A stretch of 64,000 nucleotides of DNA from a virus: IMG/VR virus record IMGVR_UViG_3300033981_002321, positions 1-64,000 of that record. The stretch is one strand, 5' to 3'. Each line of letters begins with the position of its first letter. The stretch's first letter is position 1. The notes beneath the pieces were generated by a model. It was not told the DNA's origin and made no database searches. It saw only the letters and a program-made list of their open reading frames with translations. This document shows, in pieces, positions 31,145-39,209 of this stretch. Made by a program: the position numbers and the translations under genes.

Positions 31145-31482
31145 CAAATTATCACCGACAGGCAATTGATTGGGTTACGCGAGAGCTTGACTGGAAAGCT
31201 GTTGCGCTTGAGATGGCAAAAGTGCAGCCCAAGCTATTTGTTGCTTGTGCAAAACGAGTTTCTCCATCGCATGTTCTCGATGATCGAGTTGCAAATCTTG
31301 CAGTCAGCGAGATCGAGAAGCAGGTTGTTCACCACGTTCTTCATGGTGGTGGTTATCCAGCCGCAAAGATCAAGGCGATTAAGTTTCATCGAGAGTTGAC
31401 TGGTGTTGGGCTGGGAGAGTCCAGGCAGTTCATCGAGGAACTTTTTTCTCGCTCCAACGTTTTTTCTGTTGCAAACCAATGA
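31141..31482 (+). CDS. protein with ribosomal L7/L12 C-terminal-like domain
   Basis: 113 residues. Residues 76-100, KIKAIKFHRELTGVGLGESR then QFIEE, follow the bL12 C-terminal pattern (KIxVIKxVRExTGLGLKEAK-xLVE), the surface that contacts translation factors. The N-terminal 60 residues are different from bL12 and lack its dimerisation and hinge. Stand-alone L7/L12-like domains occur in small bacterial proteins of unknown role. Here it might bind host translation GTPases; this is inference. Confidence 0.65.
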   Translation: MTNYHRQAIDWVTRELDWKAVALEMAKVQPKLFVACAKRVSPSHVLDDRVANLAVSEIEKQVVHHVLHGGGYPAAKIKAIKFHRELTGVGLGESRQFIEELFSRSNVFSVANQ

Positions 31483-31796
31483 GCACCTACATAAGGCCAG
31501 CCCGCATCAAAGATTGTTCTGTTCAATTCGTTGTCCCTGACGGCGAAGCTCTTTGGCCGAGGGAGAAGGCTCTCCTGCTTGTCAAAGAGCTGGAGCGACT
31601 TCTTGAGCAAGACGAAAAGCGGCGCACCCAAGATCGATACTTGTCGGACTTTGCAAGCACGATTGAAGAATTTGTGGCCGATGTTCAAGACATTGTTGAT
31701 TACGATCCAACGGGCGAAATTGATGGCGAGCCTCCATTGAGTGTAAAGGAAATGGCGAACATTTCTTTTCAGCAAAAACTTGCTCTTAAAAAATGA
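31479..31796 (+). CDS. acidic helical hypothetical protein
   Basis: 105 residues, MSTYIRPARIKDCSVQFVVP. Beta-like start and a long acidic helix (KELERLLEQDEKRRTQDRYL). Overlaps neighbours by four bases on each side. Confidence 0.55.
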   Translation: MSTYIRPARIKDCSVQFVVPDGEALWPREKALLLVKELERLLEQDEKRRTQDRYLSDFASTIEEFVADVQDIVDYDPTGEIDGEPPLSVKEMANISFQQKLALKK

Positions 31797-32044
31797 CTTG
31801 CATTTCTCTTCCTTCTTTCTTATTTTCCCCTAAGATTTTCGCACTGCTTTATGTCTTGCTTTCAGCCTGTGCGATGCCTGCGGTTTGTTCGTTTTATGCC
31901 AGCAAGCAAGACCGCTGGCTTTGCCAAATCAATCTATGGGAGAGGTTTGGCTGTTCAATAGCTGCAGCGTTCTGGCCAGTTTTGATTGTAATCAGGATTT
32001 TTCTCCTTGGCGTTCGGTTTTTTGTCTGGGTGCTTCCGTACTGA
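31793..32044 (+). CDS. membrane protein with lipobox-like start
   Basis: 83 residues. First hydrophobic segment ends LLSAC at residues 22-26, which fits a lipoprotein cleavage box, and a second helix (SIAAAFWPVLIVIRIFLLGV) lies at about 55-75. Either a two-pass membrane protein or a small lipoprotein with a membrane anchor. Lysis or superinfection exclusion roles are possible but unproven. Confidence 0.55.
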   Translation: MTCISLPSFLFSPKIFALLYVLLSACAMPAVCSFYASKQDRWLCQINLWERFGCSIAAAFWPVLIVIRIFLLGVRFFVWVLPY

Positions 32045-32099
32045 TTCAAGCTGGTAGCAAGATCCGCTGATTACAAACTTTCTTCATTTCAGATTTATC

Positions 32100-32759
32100 A
32101 TGTCCAAAAAACAGCTATTTCTTTGCGTTCTCCCCTTTTCTGGTTTCTACAATAGCTCTCACGACGAGGCTATCGACAATCAAGAAGAGCAGATGTTCAG
32201 CTTTGATGATGGAAAAGTACACGATTCTCTTTACGAGCACTACTGGAAACACATGGACCACGGAGAGCTTTACGAGAAGTATGCAGAGTCCTACGTTGAA
32301 GCTATTTCGGAGTTGACGGAACTTGATCTTGAGTTTGATGGGCTGAGTTCCCCCAGGGAATACAACTTCACGACAGACAGAATCTTTGCGTCCATCTCTC
32401 GCAAGTCACTCGCAGAAGTCATTCGAGCCGTGAGGGGGGGGCGATTAAAGAAGATGGCGAAAGAGATGTTTACCAGTCGCTCTGGATTCATCAGTTACTA
32501 TTCGCCCGATGTCTCCGAGTGGGGGCGGGTAGAGGATTGGGACCACAATCAGATACTGTGTGCCCTTGAGGCGTACTTCCAGCATCTGAATCATGGGAGC
32601 AGTATGCTTCTGGAGGATCAAGCACTGGATCGCATCTGTGAGGGCGGTGCCCTGGATGAGCTGATTTACAATTCCGCCCCCGTCGAATCTAGGCGTGCCC
32701 TGGATGTTTTCGGTTATCTCAGAATGAGGCAGGAGAGAAGGCTCTATGTCGCTAACTAA
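32100..32759 (+). CDS. conserved phage protein with SPREYNFTTDRIF motif
   Basis: 219 residues. LPFSGFYNSSHDEAIDNQEE at the start, SSPREYNFTTDRIFA at about 82-97, then FTSRSGFISYYSPDVSEWG and WDHNQI. This set of motifs defines a family I know from many unrelated phages; function not established. One of the few proteins in this arm with a clear wide distribution. Confidence 0.75.
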   Translation: MSKKQLFLCVLPFSGFYNSSHDEAIDNQEEQMFSFDDGKVHDSLYEHYWKHMDHGELYEKYAESYVEAISELTELDLEFDGLSSPREYNFTTDRIFASISRKSLAEVIRAVRGGRLKKMAKEMFTSRSGFISYYSPDVSEWGRVEDWDHNQILCALEAYFQHLNHGSSMLLEDQALDRICEGGALDELIYNSAPVESRRALDVFGYLRMRQERRLYVAN

Positions 32760-32982
32760 ACGCCAGCGTCAGATCATCTTAATGAGTCTGACCTTCTTTT
32801 ACAATTATGGGCCAAGGTTCGTATCACTTATCAAAGAGAGATACCCTGGGCACAAAGAAGATAACTTGCTGGCGTGGGACAAGTTGCAAGATGAGATCGC
32901 TGAACTCAGAACTGAGTTGACGATTAAGTTTCACGCTTCCCCGCCCCGAGACGGTTCCTCCCCGCCCCCCAAGGGTCTCTGA
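32746..32982 (+). CDS. small hypothetical protein
   Basis: 78 residues, MSLTKRQRQIILMSLTFFYN. Helical with an acidic middle and a Pro/Ser-rich end. Overlaps the previous gene by 14 bases. Followed by a terminator. Confidence 0.5.
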   Translation: MSLTKRQRQIILMSLTFFYNYGPRFVSLIKERYPGHKEDNLLAWDKLQDEIAELRTELTIKFHASPPRDGSSPPPKGL

Positions 32983-33021
32983 GCCCAGTCAGGATCGCCC
33001 CTGAGCCCTTTGTTTCCCCTC

Positions 33022-33050
33022 GCCCGAGTCTTTCCCCGATTCGGGCTTTT
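33022..33050 (+). terminator. intrinsic terminator
   Basis: Stem GCCCGAGTC (33022-33030) with GATTCGGGC (33038-33046), one G-T pair, followed by TTTT. Confidence 0.7.
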
Positions 33051-33105
33051 GCCGCCCACGGGGGGATTTTGAGAGGGGCGAGAATCGATAGTCCAATCCA
33101 AAAAC

Positions 33106-33366
33106 ATGACAACCAAAAGCACGTCTTTGCGAATTGCACGAATTACAAAAAAGTTTTATGAGTTAAATCCTTGCAAAGGCAGAAGCAGGTATCTCTCTAC
33201 AAAGGGAGGATTTACGGTCTGCGCTCGATGCTGTTGCATGAATCAGAGAAAGTTTGCGTTGAACGATCATTGGGAAGTTGTTGAAGACATGAACAATGTC
33301 TCGTCTCCCTATCTTTTCTGCGATAATTGTGGGGATAGCATCCCTCGACTCAAAAGCCCGCCATGA
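33106..33366 (+). CDS. zinc-ribbon protein
   Basis: 86 residues. Basic N-terminal helix, then VCARCCCMNQRKF and YLFCDNCGDSI: two CxxC pairs about 35 residues apart. Start is 56 bases after the terminator. Its stop overlaps the start of the methylase-like gene, so the two are coupled. Confidence 0.6.
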   Translation: MTTKSTSLRIARITKKFYELNPCKGRSRYLSTKGGFTVCARCCCMNQRKFALNDHWEVVEDMNNVSSPYLFCDNCGDSIPRLKSPP

Positions 33367-33965
33367 AAGTGCTAGTCGCCTGCGAGTTTTCCGGCAGAGT
33401 CAGAGAAGCTTTTGCAAGAAGGGGGCACTACGCTGTTTCTTGCGATTTGATCAAGACAGAGTTACCTGTTTCGGAAAACTCCAAACATTTTGTGGGCGAT
33501 GTAAGAAAAATGCTTGACAGAGACTGGGACATGATTATTGCCTTTCCCCCTTGCACCTATTTAGCGAGGGTCAGTGTTCGCTGGCTGAAAATACAGGAGG
33601 GGCGATGGGAAAAGATGCTGGACGCTGTAGAGTTTTTTAACTTGTTTCTGTCCTCCCCTTGCCCAAAGGTCTGTATCGAGAATCCAATAATGCACGGAGA
33701 AGCGAGGTCTCGCTTGCTTGTCCAGGATTATACGCAGAAGGTTCAGCCATATTCTTTTGGGCATCCAGAGCAGAAGGCTACTTGCTTTTGGCTTAAGGGG
33801 CTTTCAAAGTTGAAGGCCACAGAGGATGTTCAGCACATTATGCGAGGAATGCACCCGAATCAAATACAAAGAAGTAATAATGAGCCGGATACAAAAGATC
33901 GGCAAAAGAATCGTAGTAGGACTTACTTGGGGATTGCAGAGGCGATGGCTGAGCAATGGGGTTAA
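33363..33965 (+). CDS. DNA cytosine methyltransferase-like protein
   Basis: 200 residues. VLVACEFSGRVREAF (3-17) replaces the usual SAM-binding FxGxG opening, DWDMIIAFPPCTYL (54-67) holds the Pro-Cys pair of C5-cytosine methylases, and IENP (105-108) the ENV-like motif. FGHPEQKATCFWLKGL further on marks a phage family usually annotated as cytosine methyltransferase. It lacks the long target-recognition region of restriction-type enzymes. It may modify phage DNA or act on nucleotides; the substrate is not known to me. Confidence 0.7.
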   Translation: MKVLVACEFSGRVREAFARRGHYAVSCDLIKTELPVSENSKHFVGDVRKMLDRDWDMIIAFPPCTYLARVSVRWLKIQEGRWEKMLDAVEFFNLFLSSPCPKVCIENPIMHGEARSRLLVQDYTQKVQPYSFGHPEQKATCFWLKGLSKLKATEDVQHIMRGMHPNQIQRSNNEPDTKDRQKNRSRTYLGIAEAMAEQWG

Positions 33966-33989
33966 GTTTGCAGTTGTTTTTATTTGTGC

Positions 33990-34045
33990 TTGACACCACC
34001 CCCCTGGTGTGTTACAATTAAGGAGTGACGGGCAAGCCCTGTCAC
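33990..34045 (+). promoter_or_regulatory. early promoter with 5'-end hairpin
   Basis: TTGACA (33990-33995), 17 bases, TACAAT (34013-34018), then hairpin 34025-34045: 8-bp stem (GTGACGGG with CCTGTCAC, one G-T pair) and loop CAAGC. T-rich DNA (TTTTTATTTG) lies upstream of the -35. Confidence 0.85.
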
Positions 34046-34064
34046 GTTTTACCGCTGCAAACTT

Positions 34065-34340
34065 ATGAGTTTTTCGGCTTTTCAGTTAACTCGCAAGGAG
34101 GTTAGTTACGACGATTTTTTCTTGTCGGATATTGCAGTGCAAAACTGCATAGACGAAGAATGGTGGAGCATAGATCACAGGCCAGAAAGTTTTTTGATTT
34201 ACGAAAATCATTTTTGGATTGCTTGTTTTGTGTATCCCAGTGTTTACTACCACACTCACATTGAATCTCGGTCGTATTCCTCTTTCTCTTTGCTAGAGCT
34301 TGAGAAGCTCTTGTTTCAGTTTTCTTGTATTGAATGTTGA
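34065..34340 (+). CDS. aromatic hypothetical protein
   Basis: 91 residues, MSFSAFQLTRKEVSYDDFFL. Rich in Tyr, Phe and Trp (FWIACFVYPSVYYHTHI), probably beta, with a helical end. First gene after its cassette. Confidence 0.55.
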   Translation: MSFSAFQLTRKEVSYDDFFLSDIAVQNCIDEEWWSIDHRPESFLIYENHFWIACFVYPSVYYHTHIESRSYSSFSLLELEKLLFQFSCIEC

Positions 34341-34354
34341 ATTCATTTTAGATC

Positions 34355-34516
34355 ATGACTCCAAATTATTTTGCTGCCATCTGCTCCTCGTTTGACGTAG
34401 ATCCTTCAATTGCGCTTGAAGACGATGAGGTTTGCGACCTATTGGCCAGTGATCTCATGGACCCGTTGGCTCAGAATCAGGCTCGTCTTGAACAGATCCT
34501 TTGTGAAAACTTTTGA
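34355..34516 (+). CDS. 53-residue acidic protein
   Basis: MTPNYFAAICSSFDVDPSIA, then LEDDEVCDLLASDLMDPLAQ. Preceded by TTTTAGATC directly before ATG, the leader form typical of this arm. Acidic, helical; DNA-mimic or inhibitor roles are open. Confidence 0.5.
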   Translation: MTPNYFAAICSSFDVDPSIALEDDEVCDLLASDLMDPLAQNQARLEQILCENF

Positions 34517-34520
34517 TCTC

Positions 34521-34826
34521 ATGAACATTTCCTCTGTCAGCAGCTTTACCGTGCAAACAGAAAAGCGTGTTACGGAAACCCGTCGAGACGCTTTTTCTGT
34601 TGATGGCCTTCACTGGCGTTACATTCGCAGAGATCGCCAGGGCAAGATTCTTCACTCTTTCTCGATTCTTGAGTCAACTGCACAAATTGCTTTACAGAAA
34701 GCATTGCAGTTGCAGCACGACAGGCCTGATCTTGTTCGTGTTGAAGTTCAGAAGTTCTCTTACACGAGAGAGTTTCAAGAAAAGTTGCGACTCATTGCAC
34801 CCTCCTCTCCGTACACCAACCACTGA
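34521..34826 (+). CDS. small hypothetical protein
   Basis: 101 residues from ATG 34521 (MNISSVSSFTVQTEKRVTET). Beta strands with WRYIRRDRQGKI, then a helix and VRVEVQKFSYT. Basic overall. Confidence 0.5.
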   Translation: MNISSVSSFTVQTEKRVTETRRDAFSVDGLHWRYIRRDRQGKILHSFSILESTAQIALQKALQLQHDRPDLVRVEVQKFSYTREFQEKLRLIAPSSPYTNH

Positions 34827-34832
34827 TTTGTC

Positions 34833-35192
34833 ATGGCTATTGCACAACTGGACATCAATCTCGACAACGATGTATTTGATGGCCGCTCAAATCGCTCGCA
34901 GGAGCTTGCTCGAATCTATCGAGAGCTTGCTTCTCGCATTGAAGAATCTCAGCCCTCTGTTGGTGATTCTTTTGTTGTTCGAGACTTCAACGGCAACTCT
35001 GTTGGTCTTTTCGAGATCGGTGAAGAAACTCCGTGTAAGACTGTTGACAAGTTTGAGCTTGTCGAGAACATGCGCAAGTATGGCGGCAATTTTGTTAGCA
35101 AGCTCGCTGATGCTCTGATTGCTGCAGATCCTCAAAATGCAAAGAGGATCATGGAAGCTTTTCCTGACGTTGTTGAGAAGTATTCCGAATGA
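34833..35192 (+). CDS. hypothetical protein
   Basis: 119 residues, MAIAQLDINLDNDVFDGRSN. DSFVVRDFNGNSVGLFEI is a short beta unit between helices. Resembles phage early proteins (R-x-E-L-A-R-I-x-R) I have seen without annotation. Confidence 0.55.
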   Translation: MAIAQLDINLDNDVFDGRSNRSQELARIYRELASRIEESQPSVGDSFVVRDFNGNSVGLFEIGEETPCKTVDKFELVENMRKYGGNFVSKLADALIAADPQNAKRIMEAFPDVVEKYSE

Positions 35193-35401
35193 GCAAGCTT
35201 TGCATTGACTGCAAGTGGCATGAGCCCTTCACGATGTCTTCTTGTCGCATCGAGAGTCTTGATCGCTGCCTAAGGCCGCAGAGTGGGCCAGTTAGCCCAA
35301 TCTCTGGCCAGCAAGAGAAAAGATTCTGCTCGGTGGAAAGAGCTTACACGCATAGCAAAATGTGCGGCCCTTGCGGTCGCTTCTGGGAACCAGGACGCTG
35401 A
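35189..35401 (+). CDS. Cys-rich conserved phage protein
   Basis: 70 residues. LCIDCKWHEPF, CRIESLDRCLRP, RFCSVERA and MCGPCGRFWEP give eight Cys in pairs and the end CGPxGRFWEP, which recurs in phages I know. Zinc binding is likely; function unknown. Confidence 0.7.
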   Translation: MSKLCIDCKWHEPFTMSSCRIESLDRCLRPQSGPVSPISGQQEKRFCSVERAYTHSKMCGPCGRFWEPGR

Positions 35402-35453
35402 AGCGCAGGCATCTCGGCTAATTCACTTCTTTGTTTTATTTTCACTTAGATCA

Positions 35454-36230
35454 ATGACTGTTTTTACTTTCGACCACGCCCAGGAGATTCTAGCTGCGCA
35501 AGAAAAGCGTGGCTTTGACAAGAAAAAACTCGCCAACAACACTTACCTCACCAAGAAGGACGATGCTTTTGTCATTCGTCTTCACGATACTGACATTGTG
35601 AAGATCAAAGAAGAGAGCAGTCAAACCTTCTTTACTGTCAACACTGACGGCTGGATGACTTCTGCAACAAAAGAACGCATCAATTCTTTCACGCCCCTGC
35701 GAATCTTTCAGAAGCGTGGCGTTTGGTACGTCCATCAGCAAGTTGATGGACGAGAAGAGGTTGTGCAGTTCTTTGATGGAATGACTGTTGATCAGTCGGG
35801 GCGAGTGGTTAATTCTGCCGAGGCTTCTCTTGATAGAATTGAGGTGGGGCGGAAGCTGGATCAGATGATCACGGACTACATCAAGAAGTTCTGTGATCAA
35901 TCAATCAAAGAGGGATTGCCGCTACCCAATGCTGGAGATTGCTGGCTTTGCAAGATTTACTCACAAGCCAAAAGTGAACAGAGAAATCTGGATGGCATGG
36001 ATCATGTTTACTCTCACCTAGAGGAAACCTATATCCATGGCAGCTTTCTTGTTTATGCTGCCACCGTTGCAGGCTATAGCAATCCGGGTTTCATCTTTGC
36101 GCTCATCCAGCAAGACTGCCAGCGTGGCGACGTGACAATGCTCAAGCGGGTTTTCAGAAGCTTCTTCAAGAAAGTGCGGCAGAAGTTGCTGAAGTTTGCT
36201 GAGCAAGAAATTGAGTTGGGGGCGGAATAA
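35454..36230 (+). CDS. conserved phage protein (NNTYL/IRLHDTDIV motifs)
   Basis: 258 residues from ATG 35454, which follows TTAGATCA. KKLANNTYLTKKDDAFVIRL, then HDTDIV and TVNTDGWMTSATKERIN form a beta-rich N-terminal domain common in phages (NNTYxxxxxDGxxxVRLHxTDVV ... GGWxTxTTKxRIN). The second part is helical with one CWLCKIY. The longer open frame back to 35283 overlaps the previous gene and is not used. Confidence 0.75.
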   Translation: MTVFTFDHAQEILAAQEKRGFDKKKLANNTYLTKKDDAFVIRLHDTDIVKIKEESSQTFFTVNTDGWMTSATKERINSFTPLRIFQKRGVWYVHQQVDGREEVVQFFDGMTVDQSGRVVNSAEASLDRIEVGRKLDQMITDYIKKFCDQSIKEGLPLPNAGDCWLCKIYSQAKSEQRNLDGMDHVYSHLEETYIHGSFLVYAATVAGYSNPGFIFALIQQDCQRGDVTMLKRVFRSFFKKVRQKLLKFAEQEIELGAE

Positions 36231-36253
36231 AACAAAGTTGGTTTTATCTGTGC

Positions 36254-36314
36254 TTGACACGGCACTGTCCATGTGGTACAATTAAAGAGTGATGGGCAAG
36301 TTCTATCACTCTTT
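36254..36314 (+). promoter_or_regulatory. early promoter with long 5'-end hairpin
   Basis: TTGACA (36254-36259), 17 bases, TACAAT (36277-36282). Hairpin 36284-36314: about 13 bp, inner stem GTGATGGG with TTCTATCAC and outer AAAGA/TCTTT, loop CAAGT. Compared with 34025-34045, a C-G pair is replaced by T-A, a compensatory change. Confidence 0.85.
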
Positions 36315-36336
36315 GTTCACTTCTTTCTTTTAGATT

Positions 36337-36834
36337 GTGGCTTATTTCTCTCGCTTGCAGATTTTGCAGAATCAGGTCGATTGCCGCAATCGGCTCAATG
36401 CGGAATCCGAAAAGTTCCGCGCCCAGCTCCAGGAAGTCTTCAGTCGGTTTGTCGGCAAGAAGATTTACAAGTTTACAGGTGGCTCTTTGTCCGCTTCCGT
36501 TCTTAAAGCAGTGGAGCCGATAATGGAAGAAGCAAGGGGCAAGGGGTTTCATTGCTGGTTCGAGTCTTTTCCGTTCGGCCCTGTTTACTTCAGTGTCCAA
36601 AGCTCCTACAGAACTTCTGACGTTTCAGTTAATTACTGCAAGGCGCAATTCTTTGTTGCGTGTTTCGACCGCGACACCGGCTTGATGACAGAGGAAACTC
36701 GCGAGTTCATCAAACATCGCTGTGACTACACATTGGAGGAAATCACCGCTGCTCGCAACAAGATTTCTGAGCTGGAAGAGCAGATTAGCTCTCTGAGGTC
36801 GAGTATTGCTGAGTTCAGCTTTGACTACTGTTGA
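36337..36834 (+). CDS. hypothetical protein with C-terminal coiled coil
   Basis: 165 residues from GTG 36337 (context TTTTAGATTGTGG). N-terminal helix, aromatic centre (FHCWFESFPFGPVYFSVQ), and a C-terminal coiled coil (ARNKISELEEQISSLRSSIA). Confidence 0.55.
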   Translation: MAYFSRLQILQNQVDCRNRLNAESEKFRAQLQEVFSRFVGKKIYKFTGGSLSASVLKAVEPIMEEARGKGFHCWFESFPFGPVYFSVQSSYRTSDVSVNYCKAQFFVACFDRDTGLMTEETREFIKHRCDYTLEEITAARNKISELEEQISSLRSSIAEFSFDYC

Positions 36835-36855
36835 TCTTTTTCTTTCTTCAAAATC

Positions 36856-37035
36856 ATGAGCATCTACGACGATCAGCGCGACGCAGACTATCTCGATTCA
36901 ATGGCTGAACTTGAGCCGGAAGAGGCCGACGAAGACAGTGATTGGGGATGGGGCGGGGTTGAAGAAATCTCGAACGAAGAAAGACATGCCTGCGATCTTT
37001 ACAACGAGAGGTATGTCATGCCCTACTACGATTGA
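36856..37035 (+). CDS. 59-residue very acidic protein
   Basis: MSIYDDQRDADYLDSMAELE, then PEEADEDSDWGWGGVEEISN. About 19 Asp or Glu against few basic residues. Such peptides can mimic DNA; no target is suggested. Confidence 0.5.
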   Translation: MSIYDDQRDADYLDSMAELEPEEADEDSDWGWGGVEEISNEERHACDLYNERYVMPYYD

Positions 37036-37082
37036 TTCTTCTTTCTCTTTTTTCTTGCACACACTTCTTTTGATTTTCCATC

Positions 37083-37262
37083 ATGTCTGTCGATCTTGAA
37101 CAGCTCGCTCAAGAGTCTGCTTTGTTTCCCTGGTTAGATAGTGACTGCATGGCGGATCATGCGGTAGATTCAATATTTGTTGATCCCGGTTTCTGCAGCG
37201 AGGACTTCCTCGATGAAATCAGCAGCCTGAGAGATTCGGAGGATTTTGGAGACTTCGAGTAA
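37083..37262 (+). CDS. 59-residue acidic protein
   Basis: MSVDLEQLAQESALFPWLDS, then DCMADHAVDSIFVDPGFCSE. Same length and acidic nature as its upstream neighbour but no clear alignment. Ends FGDFE. Confidence 0.5.
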   Translation: MSVDLEQLAQESALFPWLDSDCMADHAVDSIFVDPGFCSEDFLDEISSLRDSEDFGDFE

Positions 37263-37313
37263 ACTGTAATCTTTCTCGCCCCTAGCTTGATTTTCACTTC
37301 ATCCTTCTCTACC

Positions 37314-37577
37314 ATGGCAATCGACTATCGACAATTTGTTGACGACCGAGTTATTGAAATTGTTCGCATTGGAGTGGGCGAACGAGATATTAGAGCAAGT
37401 CGCCACTCTGATTTCAATGACATTAATCCTAGGCAGTGGGATTTAATTGCCCCCGCCGTTTCAAGATATATCGCTCCCGTTGTCAAAGCAGCCGGTTTTC
37501 CACTGACAATCTCTTTGTTGATCGGTATTCAGAAAGAAGCTGCTCGTTTTATCAGAGCGGAGGGAGAGGCGAAATGA
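37314..37577 (+). CDS. small hypothetical protein
   Basis: 87 residues from ATG 37314 (MAIDYRQFVDDRVIEIVRIG). Two or three helices. Preceded by TTTCTCGCCCC at 37272-37282. Stop overlaps next start (ATGA). Confidence 0.55.
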   Translation: MAIDYRQFVDDRVIEIVRIGVGERDIRASRHSDFNDINPRQWDLIAPAVSRYIAPVVKAAGFPLTISLLIGIQKEAARFIRAEGEAK

Positions 37578-37915
37578 ATGTTCGCGATGAATTTGCTGTC
37601 ACTCAAATACGAAAGGCAAACCTTGCTTACATCAAGAGCATTGATGATGCTGCTGCTTTGTTTCGAGAGGGCACGCTGGAACCTTTCTGCAAAGAGAATG
37701 AAATTGATTTCATCTCTGGGGCGGAGAAGTATTTCTTTCATCGCCCATCAGAAGATTTCTTCGTAGCAGGAGAGGGCGACATTCTCTCTCTCCCGCCAGA
37801 CTGGCTAGCGCTTGGAAATGAGCTGAGGGGCTTATTCTCCGTGCTTGATGAGGATCTTCTCAACGGTCGCCGATTTGGCAATCATGTGAGAAGTGTCATT
37901 GAGATTCCTTTCTGA
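37574..37915 (+). CDS. hypothetical protein
   Basis: 113 residues from ATG 37574 (MNVRDEFAVTQIRKANLAYI). Helical with FISGAEKYFFHRPSEDFF in the centre, where a GGGGCGGA copy of the dispersed motif lies within the codons. Confidence 0.55.
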   Translation: MNVRDEFAVTQIRKANLAYIKSIDDAAALFREGTLEPFCKENEIDFISGAEKYFFHRPSEDFFVAGEGDILSLPPDWLALGNELRGLFSVLDEDLLNGRRFGNHVRSVIEIPF

Positions 37916-37944
37916 TTTTTACTTCACTCAATTGCTTTAGATCA

Positions 37945-38340
37945 ATGTCTACTTGCTATTTCGGGGCGAAAATGAATCAAGCTCCCGAGCAAAAACTTAC
38001 CTGGACAAATCTTTCCCGTGGTTTCCAAGGGGGATTTCATACCAGTGACGAGATCACTGTGTTTCAGCTGGGGGCGGAAAGATCAACAATAACTTTCCTG
38101 GTGAAAGAGTTTGACGCTCACGAGTCGAACGAATCCTTCTTTGTTCTGCTTTGCACAATCAAAGATTTTCGCTTCGATGATTGTACTCTTGAGAGCAATT
38201 GGTGTTTGGGCGAGGATTTCTATCAGGCCCAGCACGCGATTGACTTCGCGGATCATGTGGTCGAGAGTTACAGAAAGTACGGGGATCTTTCGAGGTTGCC
38301 AATGAAGGACCTGGACCATTGGGCTTTTGACCGTCTTTGA
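37945..38340 (+). CDS. hypothetical protein
   Basis: 131 residues from ATG 37945 (after TTAGATCA). Beta-like (LTWTNLSRGFQGGFHT, ITFLVKEFDAH), then a helix with QAQHAIDFADHVVESYRKYG. No family recognised. Confidence 0.55.
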   Translation: MSTCYFGAKMNQAPEQKLTWTNLSRGFQGGFHTSDEITVFQLGAERSTITFLVKEFDAHESNESFFVLLCTIKDFRFDDCTLESNWCLGEDFYQAQHAIDFADHVVESYRKYGDLSRLPMKDLDHWAFDRL

Positions 38341-38345
38341 TTTCC

Positions 38346-38528
38346 ATGAAAAAAGCTGATTTTGGTTTTTCTGTTGGTTCTGTTTTTGCTGATGGTAGCA
38401 ACAACCGGTGGAGAGTTGTTGAGACGAAATCCAATTGCGTTATTCTGCAGAGCTTGTATTTGAACAATCCCAAAACAATGAGGATAAAGCCTAGTCGTCT
38501 GCTCAAGTCGTTTACTCAACTGAACTAA
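38346..38528 (+). CDS. small basic beta protein
   Basis: 60 residues, MKKADFGFSVGSVFADGSNN. Short beta strands with NRWRVVETKSNCVILQSLYL, resembling an SH3-like barrel. Basic end. Confidence 0.5.
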   Translation: MKKADFGFSVGSVFADGSNNRWRVVETKSNCVILQSLYLNNPKTMRIKPSRLLKSFTQLN

Positions 38529-38565
38529 GTTTTGCTAGCAAGTTCTTGCTTGCTTTTATTTGTGC

Positions 38566-38622
38566 TTGACACCGCACCCGTCATGTGTTACAATTAAAAC
38601 ATGGCGGGCAAGGTATGCTCGT
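38566..38622 (+). promoter_or_regulatory. early promoter with a weaker hairpin
   Basis: TTGACA (38566-38571), 17 bases, TACAAT (38589-38594). The downstream GGCGGGCAAGG matches the loop region of the other cassettes, but the 3' arm (TATGCTC) pairs poorly, so the hairpin is degenerate here. Confidence 0.8.
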
Positions 38623-38649
38623 CTTTGTTCACTTTCTTTTTTCAGATCA

Positions 38650-38967
38650 ATGACAAAACAAGATTATGAATTGATCGACCTTGTGGTTGATCGAATCAAC
38701 TGGGACAAAATCCAGTCTATTTTTTCTTTTCTTGACTGGAAGTGGGCGATTGTTGGAACCAGCGAATACAGGGTTCCGCTTGTTGCAGACCTGAGAGAAC
38801 AAGCTTCTCGACTGTGCAGAGAGGCAATTTGGCAAAAGACAACTGTTTCCGCTGGTGGGCTCGAAGCTAAGTACAGCGAACTTGAGGACAGGCGTGTTTT
38901 GTCGCTTCGCTTGGTAGTCAACGAGGTTTCCGAGACTGATTACCTGCAGTCTTTTTACGACAGGTAA
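38650..38967 (+). CDS. hypothetical protein
   Basis: 105 residues from ATG 38650 (MTKQDYELIDLVVDRINWDK), after TTTTTTCAGATCA. Acidic helical start with FSFLDWKWAIVG; the end is beta-like. Unknown. Confidence 0.55.
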   Translation: MTKQDYELIDLVVDRINWDKIQSIFSFLDWKWAIVGTSEYRVPLVADLREQASRLCREAIWQKTTVSAGGLEAKYSELEDRRVLSLRLVVNEVSETDYLQSFYDR

Positions 38968-39002
38968 TCTCACAAGCCAAAATCAATCAATTCGTTTTCA
39001 CC

Positions 39003-39176
39003 ATGCAAGCCATCAACAACTTTCTCGCCAGCAGCAAATTTCCCGTGGCCCTTGCGGTTCTTGCGGTTTTTCTTTTGATTCTCGGATCTTTCTGGGGTCA
39101 AGAGAAGCAACTGATGCAGCGTTGCGAGCAAAGAGACAATGTTGTTTCTTGCCGCCTTCAGATTGTGGGGCGCTGA
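39003..39176 (+). CDS. 57-residue single-pass membrane protein
   Basis: MQAINNFLASSKFPVALAVL, then a helix continuing AVFLLILGSFWG, and a soluble end with two Cys (RCEQRDNVVSCRLQ). N-in or N-out not clear; possible periplasmic disulfide. Role unknown. Confidence 0.6.
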   Translation: MQAINNFLASSKFPVALAVLAVFLLILGSFWGQEKQLMQRCEQRDNVVSCRLQIVGR

Positions 39177-39209
39177 TCTTTTCACTTTTTTCATTTACTT
39201 CTTCTCGCC

